Assembly: GCA_036558305.1 (NCBI GenBank)
Contig: DATBFX010000304.1
Location: forward strand, 1-5,599
Direction: 5' to 3'
DNA: 5,599 bases
DNA from: DATBFX01 sp036558305
GTDB taxonomy: Bacteria > Chloroflexota > Chloroflexia > Thermomicrobiales > UBA6265
Shown: positions 1 to 5,598 of the stretch, one piece after another
Layout: the number at the start of each line of letters is the position of its first letter
Position numbering within the stretch: position 1 is the first letter of the stretch
The notes under the pieces: model-generated
Told to the model about the DNA's origin: nothing
Seen by the model: the letters and a program-made list of their open reading frames with translations, nothing else
The model's database searches: none
Position numbers and translations under genes: made by a program

Positions 1-1
1 T

Positions 2-1366
2 GCCTCACGCTGGCGCGTCCTGTTCCGGTACATCGTGCCGAACGTCTGGCAGTCGGTACCGCTGATCGCGATGCTCAATCTCGGGTTCTTCGTCATCGTC
101 GAATCGCTGCTGAGTTTCCTCTCGTTGGGGTTGTCGCCGCCAACGCCATCCTGGGGTGCGATCCTCGCCGACGGTCGCCAGTACATGATGATCACGCCCT
201 GGATGGCAATCTTTCCCGGCGCGGCGATCGTCCTCACCGTCTTGAGCATCAACCTCGCCGCCGACGGGCTCGCCGACTACTTCGACCCAAAGCTCCGCCA
301 CGGCACCTTTCGCCGCCGGCCGTTGTCCCCACGGCCGACTGGTGCCGGTGAGGCATTGGCCCAGGCGCCGTTTCTCATCGTGCGCAACTTGACAACCGTC
401 TTTCCGACCGGCGAAGCCATCGTCCATGCGATCAGACGGGTGAGCTTCGATTTAGCGAGAGGCTCCGTGCTCGGCGTCGTCGGCGAGAGCGGGTCGGGCA
501 AGTCGACACTCGGTCTCTCGATCATCCAACTCCTGGACGCGCCGGGGCGGGTGACGGAAGGTGAGATCGTCTTCCAGGGACGCGATCTGGTGCGGATCGA
601 CAACGAGGAGATGGGCAAGATCCGCGGCGCCAAAATCGGGATGATCTTCCAGGACCCCGGCGCCTCGCTGAATCCCGTCCTGACCGTCGGTTCGCAGTTG
701 CGGGAGACGCTGCGGCATCACCGTCGCCTGGCACCAGCGGCTGCTCAAACGGCGGCGAGGGACGGACTGGTTACGGTCGGCATTGCCGATCCGGACCGGG
801 TGCTGCGTGCGTACCCTTTCCAACTCAGTGGTGGGATGCAGCAGCGGGTGATGATTGCCCTGGCGATGGCGAGCGAACCGGAGTTACTGATCCTCGACGA
901 ACCGACGTCGGCGCTCGACGTGACGACGCAGGCGCAACTGTTGGACGAGCTCGAATCGGTCAGGACGCGCTTCGGGACGAGCATCGTCTTCATCACCCAC
1001 GACATCGCCCTCCTCGGCGACTTCGCCGATTTCATCCTCGTCATGTACGCCGGTCAGCTCTGCGAGATCGGACCGCGCGACGAGATCGTCGATCGCCCCC
1101 GCCACCCCTACACGCAGGCCCTGATCGGCGCGGTCGAACGGACGCACGCACCCGGCAGCAACCGCCTCGTCGCCATCCCCGGCGATCCGCCCGACCCGAC
1201 GCGGTTGGCCCCAGGTTGTCCTTTTGCGTCGCGGTGCCCGCATGCGATGGCGGTTTGTTGGGAGGTGAATCCGGCGATGGTGACGGTGGGGGAGGGACAT
1301 GGGGTGGCGTGCCATTTGGTCGGCCCTCACCCCCGGCCCCTCTCCCTTCCGAGGGAGAGGGGGTAG
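2..1366 (+). CDS. Dpp/Opp-type ABC transporter permease-ATPase fusion, 5'-truncated
   Basis: Partial gene: the frame is open to the left edge, so the start is outside the window; the GTG at 35 is internal. In-window residues 1-100 (counted from base 2) are the end of a DppC/OppC-type permease. They begin in the cytoplasmic coupling loop (WRVLFRYIVPNV), continue through hydrophobic membrane segments with the family motif SPPTPSWG (45-52), and end at DGLADYFDPKLR. After a Pro/Arg-rich linker (about 101-123) a full ATPase follows: Walker A GESGSGKST 161-169, Q-loop Q217, signature LSGGMQQR 275-282, Walker B LLILDE 295-300 and switch H333. The C-terminal oligo_HPY-type region has Cys 406, 412, 419 and 437. 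It should energise import of peptides or similar solutes at the inner face of the membrane, paired with the next gene's ATPase. Such proteins are usually two separate chains; no stop or frameshift separates them here. The last 14 residues (GPHPRPLSLPRERG) come from a hairpin repeat. Substrate unknown. Confidence 0.93.
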   Translation, partial: ASRWRVLFRYIVPNVWQSVPLIAMLNLGFFVIVESLLSFLSLGLSPPTPSWGAILADGRQYMMITPWMAIFPGAAIVLTVLSINLAADGLADYFDPKLRHGTFRRRPLSPRPTGAGEALAQAPFLIVRNLTTVFPTGEAIVHAIRRVSFDLARGSVLGVVGESGSGKSTLGLSIIQLLDAPGRVTEGEIVFQGRDLVRIDNEEMGKIRGAKIGMIFQDPGASLNPVLTVGSQLRETLRHHRRLAPAAAQTAARDGLVTVGIADPDRVLRAYPFQLSGGMQQRVMIALAMASEPELLILDEPTSALDVTTQAQLLDELESVRTRFGTSIVFITHDIALLGDFADFILVMYAGQLCEIGPRDEIVDRPRHPYTQALIGAVERTHAPGSNRLVAIPGDPPDPTRLAPGCPFASRCPHAMAVCWEVNPAMVTVGEGHGVACHLVGPHPRPLSLPRERG

Positions 1367-1377
1367 GGGGTGAGGGC
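1323..1377. repeat. Long imperfect palindrome (hairpin repeat) at the gene 1/gene 2 junction
   Basis: The outer stem pairs 1323-1334 (GCCCTCACCCCC) perfectly with 1366-1377. After one mismatch (1335/1365) and a G-T pair (1336/1364), bases 1337-1340 pair with 1360-1363, and 1341-1347 pair with 1352-1358 around a bulged G at 1359, leaving the four-base loop 1348-1351. Translated, it gives the PHPRPLS-type tail that I know as a recurrent product of dispersed intergenic repeats in many GC-rich bacteria. It contains the TAG stop of gene 1 (1364-1366), and no T-run follows, so it does not look like an intrinsic terminator. Confidence 0.85.
1372..1375 (+). promoter_or_regulatory. Likely ribosome binding site of the second ATPase gene, inside the hairpin stem
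   Basis: GAGG, in the context GGTGAGGG, lies 8 bases before the ATG at 1384 and is the only purine-rich match to the 16S rRNA tail at suitable spacing. It belongs to the right arm of the palindrome, so in folded mRNA it would be paired with 1325-1328. A ribosome ending gene 1 at 1364-1366 would be placed to open that stem. Confidence 0.55.
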
Positions 1378-1383
1378 TGAACC

Positions 1384-2361
1384 ATGACCGTCCCCATCCT
1401 CGAAGTCACCGACCTCACCAAACACTTTCCGATCCGCCGCGGTCTCCTCGCCCGCACGGTCGCTGCGGTTCGCGCGGTCGACGGCGTCTCCTTCAGTCTG
1501 AACGAAGGGGAGACGTTCGGCCTGGTCGGGGAGAGCGGGTGCGGCAAATCGACGCTGGTTAAGACGCTCCTGTATCTGGAACCGCCGACGACCGGGGAGA
1601 TCCGGTTTCGCGGTCAGCCGGTCACGGCGGAGCGGGCGCAGCAGTTGCGCCGGCACGCCCAGATCGTGTTTCAGGATCCCTACACGTCGCTGCCACCGCG
1701 GATGACGGTCGGCGACATCGTGGCCGATCCGCTGCGCATTCACGGAATCGGCGACCGCGCTGCACGGGAGACACGGGTGAGGCAACTCTTCCAGGAGGTC
1801 GGGCTCGATCCGCGGCGGGTCGGGCAGTACCCGTTCCAATTTAGCGGTGGGCAGCAGCAGCGGATCGGGATCGCGCGGGCGCTGGCGATCGAGCCGTCGC
1901 TGGTGCTGCTCGACGAGGCGGTCTCTGCCCTCGACGTTTCGGTCCAGGCGCAGGTGCTCAACCTGTTGAAGGACCTGCAAGAGCGGCACCGTTTGACGTA
2001 CGTCTTCATCTCGCACGACCTCGGCGTCGTGCGGGCGATGAGCGACCGGATCGCGGTGATGTACCTCGGCAAGATCGTCGAACAGGGTCCGGCAGCGACG
2101 GTCTACGAGCACCCGTTGCACCCGTACACGCGGGCGCTCCTCTCGGCCGTCCCGTCGCTACGACGGCGGCGCGGGGAGCGGATACGTCTCCAAGGCGAAC
2201 CGCCGAAACCGACCGCACCGCCGTCGGGGTGCGCGTTCCATCCGCGCTGCCCGATCGCGCAGGCGGTTTGCGCGGAGCAGACGCCGGCGCTGTTGGAGTG
2301 GCGGGCGGGGCAGTATGCGGCGTGTCATTTTGCAGGCGAGACAACCGGAGGGAAGGCATGA
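1384..2361 (+). CDS. Dpp/Opp-type ABC transporter ATP-binding protein (DppF/OppF-like)
   Basis: A 325-residue ATPase, the usual length for the second nucleotide-binding subunit of peptide/nickel-family importers. Motifs in order: Walker A GESGCGKST (49-57), Q-loop Q97 in FQDPYTSL, signature FSGGQQQR (153-160), Walker B LVLLDE (173-178) with catalytic E178, and switch H211 in ISHD. The D-loop region reads EAVSALD where the commoner form is EPTSALD, a variant I recall from this family. The C-terminal oligo_HPY-type region (HPYTRALLSAVP, 246-257) ends with Cys 283, 289, 296 and 314, the same C-x5-C-x6-C-x17-C spacing as in the upstream ATPase. It is expected to form a heterodimer with that domain to drive solute import. 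The ATG at 1384 is chosen because LEVTDLTKHF begins the domain at once. The stop overlaps the next start by four bases. Confidence 0.95.
   Translation: MTVPILEVTDLTKHFPIRRGLLARTVAAVRAVDGVSFSLNEGETFGLVGESGCGKSTLVKTLLYLEPPTTGEIRFRGQPVTAERAQQLRRHAQIVFQDPYTSLPPRMTVGDIVADPLRIHGIGDRAARETRVRQLFQEVGLDPRRVGQYPFQFSGGQQQRIGIARALAIEPSLVLLDEAVSALDVSVQAQVLNLLKDLQERHRLTYVFISHDLGVVRAMSDRIAVMYLGKIVEQGPAATVYEHPLHPYTRALLSAVPSLRRRRGERIRLQGEPPKPTAPPSGCAFHPRCPIAQAVCAEQTPALLEWRAGQYAACHFAGETTGGKA
2347..2361 (+). promoter_or_regulatory. Ribosome binding site and ATGA stop/start overlap
   Basis: GGAGGGAAGG (2347-2356) precedes the ATG at 2358; GGAGG at 2347-2351 leaves a six-base spacer. The ATG shares ATGA with the TGA stop (2359-2361) of the ATPase gene. 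This fixes the start of the oxidoreductase and argues against the in-frame start at 2229, and it implies translational coupling within one mRNA. Confidence 0.85.
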
Positions 2362-3407
2362 CGAGCGCGTCCGTCGGTTTGGGTGTGGTCGGACTCGGCT
2401 TCATGGGGCGGCGGTACGCGCGGTTCATCGCCGGGATCGAAGGAATGCACCTGGCCGGAGTCTGTGACATCAGCGAGGGATTGGCAAAAGAGGTTGCGGA
2501 CGAGCACGGGTGCGCGGTGTACGGCGATCCGGGGGCGCTGGCCGCGGCGGCGGAGGTGGCGGGGGTGATCGTCTGCACGCCGGAAGATCGCCACCGCGAA
2601 CCGTCGCTGGCTGTGTTGCGGGCGGGAAAACCGCTTGCGGTCGAGAAGCCGATCGCCCACACGTTGGAGGCGGCGCGGGAGATCGCGGCGACGGGAGAGC
2701 GGGCCGGTCTACCGGTGTTGGTCGGGCATCTGTTGCGGTTCGAGCCGCGCTGGGTCGCCGCCAGGCAGCGATTGGACGCCGGGGCGATCGGCGAGGTGGT
2801 CAGCATCGCGACGCGGCGGGTCGGGAACGTCCTCGATCAGGACGTCTTAAAGGGAAGGACCTCGATCCCGCTCTACTACGGGGTTCACGATTTGGACGTG
2901 ATGCGCTGGTTTGCCGGTTCCGAGGCGATCCGCATCTACGCCGACAAGCACTCGGGCGCCCTGCAGGCGGCCGGGTACGACATCGACGACGTCTATTGCG
3001 CGGTGTTGACCTTCGGCAACGGCGTCCTCGGCGCGGCCGAACTCGGCTGGCACGTCCCAGGGAATGCGGTGGCGGCGCGGACGAGCGGCGTCACGATCAC
3101 CGGGACGAAGGGCTTCATCCGGATCGAGCAGGGCGAAACCGGGTTCGAGAGCTGGACCGCCGCCGGTCTCGACCGGGCACTCGACGTGGTCTTCTGGCAG
3201 GAGACCTACGGCATCCCCGGCGGCGCGCTCGGTTTGGAAATCCGCCACTTTGCCGATGTCGTGCGCGGCCGCGCGCAACCCGCGATCGCGGTCAGCGAGG
3301 CGGTTGAGGCATTGCGGTTGTCGCTGGCGATGGAGGAGTCGACGGCGCGGGGCGCGGCGATCGATCTAACGACGTGGGTGCGCCAGGAACAGCACGACAC
3401 GCTGTAG
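2358..3407 (+). CDS. Gfo/Idh/MocA-family NAD(P)-dependent oxidoreductase
   Basis: A 349-residue protein of the usual length for this family, whose members oxidise or reduce sugars, inositols and related polyols with NAD(P). The N-terminal Rossmann fold starts at once (GVVGLGFMG, residues 9-17). The expected acidic residue at the end of the second strand is D37 in VCDIS, and VIVCTPEDRH (70-79) is the family's nucleotide-contact segment. AVEKPIA (94-100) carries the catalytic-type lysine K97, and GHLLRFEPRW (123-132) is also typical. The C-terminal domain has YYGVHDLDVMRW (173-184) with H177 and D180. At the position of the usual Asp four residues before this His stands Y173. It is translated with the ATPase genes, so its substrate is plausibly the imported solute or a product of it. 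No signal peptide is seen; it is cytosolic. The exact reaction cannot be read from the sequence. Confidence 0.92.
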   Translation: MTSASVGLGVVGLGFMGRRYARFIAGIEGMHLAGVCDISEGLAKEVADEHGCAVYGDPGALAAAAEVAGVIVCTPEDRHREPSLAVLRAGKPLAVEKPIAHTLEAAREIAATGERAGLPVLVGHLLRFEPRWVAARQRLDAGAIGEVVSIATRRVGNVLDQDVLKGRTSIPLYYGVHDLDVMRWFAGSEAIRIYADKHSGALQAAGYDIDDVYCAVLTFGNGVLGAAELGWHVPGNAVAARTSGVTITGTKGFIRIEQGETGFESWTAAGLDRALDVVFWQETYGIPGGALGLEIRHFADVVRGRAQPAIAVSEAVEALRLSLAMEESTARGAAIDLTTWVRQEQHDTL

Positions 3408-3415
3408 GGGCCTAC
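3404..3415. other. Palindromic convergent stop junction
   Basis: GTAGG-GG-CCTAC is symmetric about its central GG. The two arms supply the TAG stops of both convergent genes: 3405-3407 on + and 3414-3412 on -. Only 3408-3411 lie between the reading frames, leaving no room for an intergenic terminator. A stem with such a short loop would be weak. Confidence 0.8.
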
Positions 3416-5184
3416 ATCACGCGCCGATCCGCCAGCTCCTCGAATGCGTAATCCCGCCAAACCGGGATGCCGCAGAACCGCTCGCCTTCGGGGCAAATCG
3501 GGGTGGCGCCGGAGCGGGAGCGGATGACGCAGGGCGGGCCATCGGCATAACGGCCGATGGTCGGGAAGACGGCGCGGACCTGGGCGACCTCCTCGCGGGC
3601 GGTTTCGAAGATCTCGCGTTGGGCGTCGTAGCAGAGGCGTTTGATCCACTTCCAGAAATAGGTGAGCAGGGTGCCGCTTTCGTAGAAGCGGACGCGGTGG
3701 CTGTTGGGGAGCAGGTAGAGCGCCCATTCGGGCGAGACGCCCTGGTCGAGGAGGGCGTTCTTGGCGTCCCACATCGCCCGGATCGTCACCTCGTACTCGG
3801 CGCGGGCTTCGGGGTTGCGGACAATCGCCCAGGGGAGGATGACGTCGGGGTCGCGGCGGAGGTGGGCGGTCAGGAGCGGACCGGAGGAGAGGGTGCCGCG
3901 GTGGCGCTGGTTCTGGGCGTCTTCGGCGCCGCTGATGCGCTTCTGGAAGGTGAAGGGGACGTGGTTCATCGTCTGCATCAGCTTGGAGTTCATGGCCAGG
4001 AAGAGCGGGTGACCGAGGTACGGGTTGCGCGAGCCATCGAGGACCTGCGCCAGCGCCTCCTCGTCGCTCATCGTCTCCGGTGCCAACCCGAGGACCGTCC
4101 GGACCGCCTCCGCCATCAGGCGTTCGGCCTCCGGGTTGCAGGAGACGAGGCGGCTGTTCTGCCGGGCGCCGAGTTCGGCGTCGAACCGGCGACAGAACGC
4201 TTCCGTCTCCTCGGCGGATTGGGAAAGGTTCGTCCGCCAATCGACGAGGGCGCGGGCTTCCAATGCGTCGTCCGTGCCGAGCATGCGCAGATCGAGGGGA
4301 TAGCCGGGCGCACCCAGGAAGTTCGGATCGAGGGCCAGTACTTCCTCGACCATCCGGTTGACGACGTAGCGCACTTCGGTCGGCGCGTCGGGTTGGTTCG
4401 CCAGGACGTAGTAGCGGAGGAGGGTCAGACCGTTGACGGTGTGGTAGAGGTGGGCGGGGGTGGCCAGCGGCAGGACGTAGCGCGCGACTTCCTGGGCGCG
4501 TTTCTGGACCGCGTCGGCCATGCGCTTGGCGGCGGTGTCGCCTTTGGCTTTGGCGCGGGCGGGGAAGACGCGGGCGTAGTCGCGCTCGAAGTCGGGTGTC
4601 AGGATCTCGGTCAGGCGCCGGTAACCTTCCAGACTGCGCTCGATCGCCGCCCGGTAGGTCGTGAGGGCCGGTGCGGGGAGATCGGGCGTGACCATCACGT
4701 TGCCGGAGACCTCGCGGTAGCGTTGCGAGACCTGCTCGGAGTTGTAGAAGGGGTGGGCGTGGAAAAACGACCAGATCGCCAGGCGCGAGACGTTGTCGAG
4801 GACGAAGACGAAGGTGGCGTGTTGGAGCGTGGTGTGGTGCCCGGCGGCGAAGAGGTCGGCGTAGAGTTTGAGGGCCCGATCGCGGCGCGCGGCGCGGTCG
4901 GCGGCCGTCTCGGGACTCAGACCCTCCGGCGGGGATTCGTCGATCAGCTTCACGACGTTCTCGACCCTGGCCGGTCGCGCTCCGTAGCAGGACCAGGCGG
5001 CAGCGATCGCGAGAGCCACGGGGTGGCGCGTCGATTCCTCCCTGAGCAACGTCACCGCTGGCGCGGGCGAGCCGAACGGCGAGGGATGGGTTACCAGTTG
5101 GTCCGGCGGCACAACGTGCAGGGGGGCCTCACGGGAGGGAGGTGTATCCGAGATCAACGAGAATTTCGCGGTGGGTGACGACAT
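3412..5184 (-). CDS. Double-length ThyX-like (FAD-dependent thymidylate synthase family) protein
   Basis: A 590-residue protein, more than twice the roughly 220-250 residues of ordinary ThyX, which uses FAD, NADPH and methylene-tetrahydrofolate to make dTMP from dUMP. The first half (about 48-290) has CYGARPARV (66-74), GHHTTLQHATFVF (115-127), NVSR (131-134) and SEQVSQRYREV (149-159). This matches the ThyX signature except that H142-A-H144 stands where RHR is expected. APTEVR (267-272) matches the closing AQ.EIR motif. The second half (about 344-545) has VPFTFQKRISGAEDAQNQRHR (within 409-429) with RHR at 427-429, then LLPN (491-494) and YDAQREI (519-525), but no SQRY. The tail has Cys 552, 564 and 571. 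Long ThyX relatives exist in other bacteria. The start is the ATG at 5184, with GGAGGG upstream; an in-frame ATG at 5445 would add 87 residues of low-complexity translation from a repeat and the leader. Whether it makes dTMP or has another role is open. Confidence 0.88.
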   Translation of the reverse strand: MSSPTAKFSLISDTPPSREAPLHVVPPDQLVTHPSPFGSPAPAVTLLREESTRHPVALAIAAAWSCYGARPARVENVVKLIDESPPEGLSPETAADRAARRDRALKLYADLFAAGHHTTLQHATFVFVLDNVSRLAIWSFFHAHPFYNSEQVSQRYREVSGNVMVTPDLPAPALTTYRAAIERSLEGYRRLTEILTPDFERDYARVFPARAKAKGDTAAKRMADAVQKRAQEVARYVLPLATPAHLYHTVNGLTLLRYYVLANQPDAPTEVRYVVNRMVEEVLALDPNFLGAPGYPLDLRMLGTDDALEARALVDWRTNLSQSAEETEAFCRRFDAELGARQNSRLVSCNPEAERLMAEAVRTVLGLAPETMSDEEALAQVLDGSRNPYLGHPLFLAMNSKLMQTMNHVPFTFQKRISGAEDAQNQRHRGTLSSGPLLTAHLRRDPDVILPWAIVRNPEARAEYEVTIRAMWDAKNALLDQGVSPEWALYLLPNSHRVRFYESGTLLTYFWKWIKRLCYDAQREIFETAREEVAQVRAVFPTIGRYADGPPCVIRSRSGATPICPEGERFCGIPVWRDYAFEELADRRVM

Positions 5185-5194
5185 GTCCCGCTCG

Positions 5195-5200
5195 CCCTCC
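5195..5200 (-). promoter_or_regulatory. Ribosome binding site of the ThyX-like gene
   Basis: On the - strand GGAGGG (5200 to 5195) precedes the ATG at 5184 with ten bases between. The spacing is a little long, but it is the best match near this start and supports it over the upstream in-frame ATG at 5445. Confidence 0.6.
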
Positions 5201-5281
5201 AAGGTTATCGCGATTCGATGAGCGGGCAGGGGCCGTGGGGAAGGGCCATTCGGGACCGGCCAGCGGCCGTCGAACGGGGTG

Positions 5282-5287
5282 ATTATA
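5282..5287 (-). promoter_or_regulatory. Candidate -10 box (TATAAT) for the ThyX-like gene
   Basis: The - strand reads TATAAT at 5287-5282, a perfect match in a GC-rich setting where chance AT hexamers are uncommon. No good TTGACA-like box is seen at 16-18 bases spacing. Transcription would start near 5275, giving a leader of about 90 bases. A short hairpin, CGGCC-AGC-GGCCG in either strand's sense (5257-5269), lies near the 5' end of that leader. An activator or an alternative sigma factor could replace the missing -35 contact. Confidence 0.5.
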
Positions 5288-5343
5288 CATGTTCGTACAC
5301 CGGACGGACGAGTCGCGCGGAGGCGATGAACCGGTAATCCGTC

Positions 5344-5441
5344 GTAGGGGAGGGCCCTGTGCCCTCCCGGTCTGATTGGCGCGTCTTCCCGTTTTGGAGA
5401 TGACGCCGACGAGCGCGGGAACGCACACGGCCCTCCCCTAC
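5344..5441. repeat. 98-base element with 26-base imperfect terminal inverted repeats (MITE/REP-like)
   Basis: The left arm 5344-5369 and the reverse complement of the right arm 5416-5441 agree at 23 of 26 positions. The outer 13 bases (GTAGGGGAGGGCC / GGCCCTCCCCTAC) are perfect. The left arm also folds on itself: 5348-5355 (GGGAGGGC) pairs with 5361-5368 around a five-base loop. The 46-base centre has no convincing reading frame, and no target duplication is obvious at the ends. It sits upstream of the ThyX-like promoter and just past the stop of the candidate - strand gene at the right edge, so it may act as a transcript 3' structure or simply be a dispersed repeat. Confidence 0.75.
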
Positions 5442-5455
5442 ACATGGCGGGAATC

Positions 5456-5465
5456 GCACTAGTGC
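5456..5465. other. Perfect 10-base palindrome GCACTAGTGC
   Basis: GCACTAGTGC is fully self-complementary and contains CTAG, a tetramer rare in many bacterial genomes. It lies between the inverted-repeat element and the stop codon at 5470-5472. It could be an operator or chance; nothing in the sequence decides. Confidence 0.35.
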
Positions 5466-5469
5466 AAGA

Positions 5470-5598
5470 TCAGGCGGCATGCCTGGGCATGGTGAGGTGG
5501 TCGGCATGAGCGGCGCCCAAGGCGTCGTAGACGCGGCATTCGAGTTCCTCCATCGTGAGCAGCCGCGCCGGTTCGACGACGCGCTTCTTGCCGTGCGT
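5470..5598 (-). CDS. Possible 3' end of an unrecognised gene
   Basis: Forty-two codons open from the right edge end at TGA (5472-5470). The peptide starts THGKKRVVEPARLLTMEELE and ends in LTMPRHAA. G or C occupies the third position in 36 of 42 codons, in keeping with the genes of this window, and MEELECRVYDALGAA looks like an amphipathic helix. I recognise no family. The alternative is a + strand gene starting at ATG 5506 (MSGAQGVVDAAFEF...), preceded by GGTGAGGTGG at 5491-5500 and also open to the edge; its third-position G/C share is lower (23 of 31). Only one of the two is likely to be real. Confidence 0.4.
   Translation of the reverse strand, partial: THGKKRVVEPARLLTMEELECRVYDALGAAHADHLTMPRHAA

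Noticed and set aside
35..1366. Fusion gene starting at the GTG at 35 as a complete gene
   Set aside because: The frame is open leftward and the bases before 35 encode the normal permease coupling-loop sequence WRVLFRYI, so the gene is cut by the window edge.
1323..1377. Intrinsic terminator between the two ATPase genes
   Set aside because: The hairpin has no following T-run, includes coding sequence of gene 1, and is followed seven bases later by the start of a gene belonging to the same transporter.
1327..2121. 264-codon - strand frame opposite the second ATPase gene
   Set aside because: Arg/Asp-rich translation without recognisable motifs; the + strand holds every ABC ATPase motif in order.
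2229..2357. 43-residue N-terminal extension of the oxidoreductase
   Set aside because: It would overlap the ATPase gene by over 130 bases out of frame, whereas the ATG at 2358 has a strong ribosome binding site and puts the Rossmann fold at the N-terminus.
3619..5178. 519-codon open frame on the + strand opposite the ThyX-like gene
   Set aside because: It mirrors the codon structure of the - strand gene, its translation is rich in Gly, Val, Glu and Asp with no domain motif, and the opposite strand has clear ThyX signatures.
5282..5297. LexA/SOS-type operator overlapping the TATAAT box
   Set aside because: Only one half (CGAAC) is present on the - strand; the expected GTTCG partner is replaced by GTATA.
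5185..5445. 87-residue N-terminal extension of the ThyX-like protein from ATG 5445
   Set aside because: It would begin upstream of the inverted-repeat element and cross it, the TATAAT box and the leader; the peptide is Pro/Arg/Ser-rich with no ThyX resemblance.
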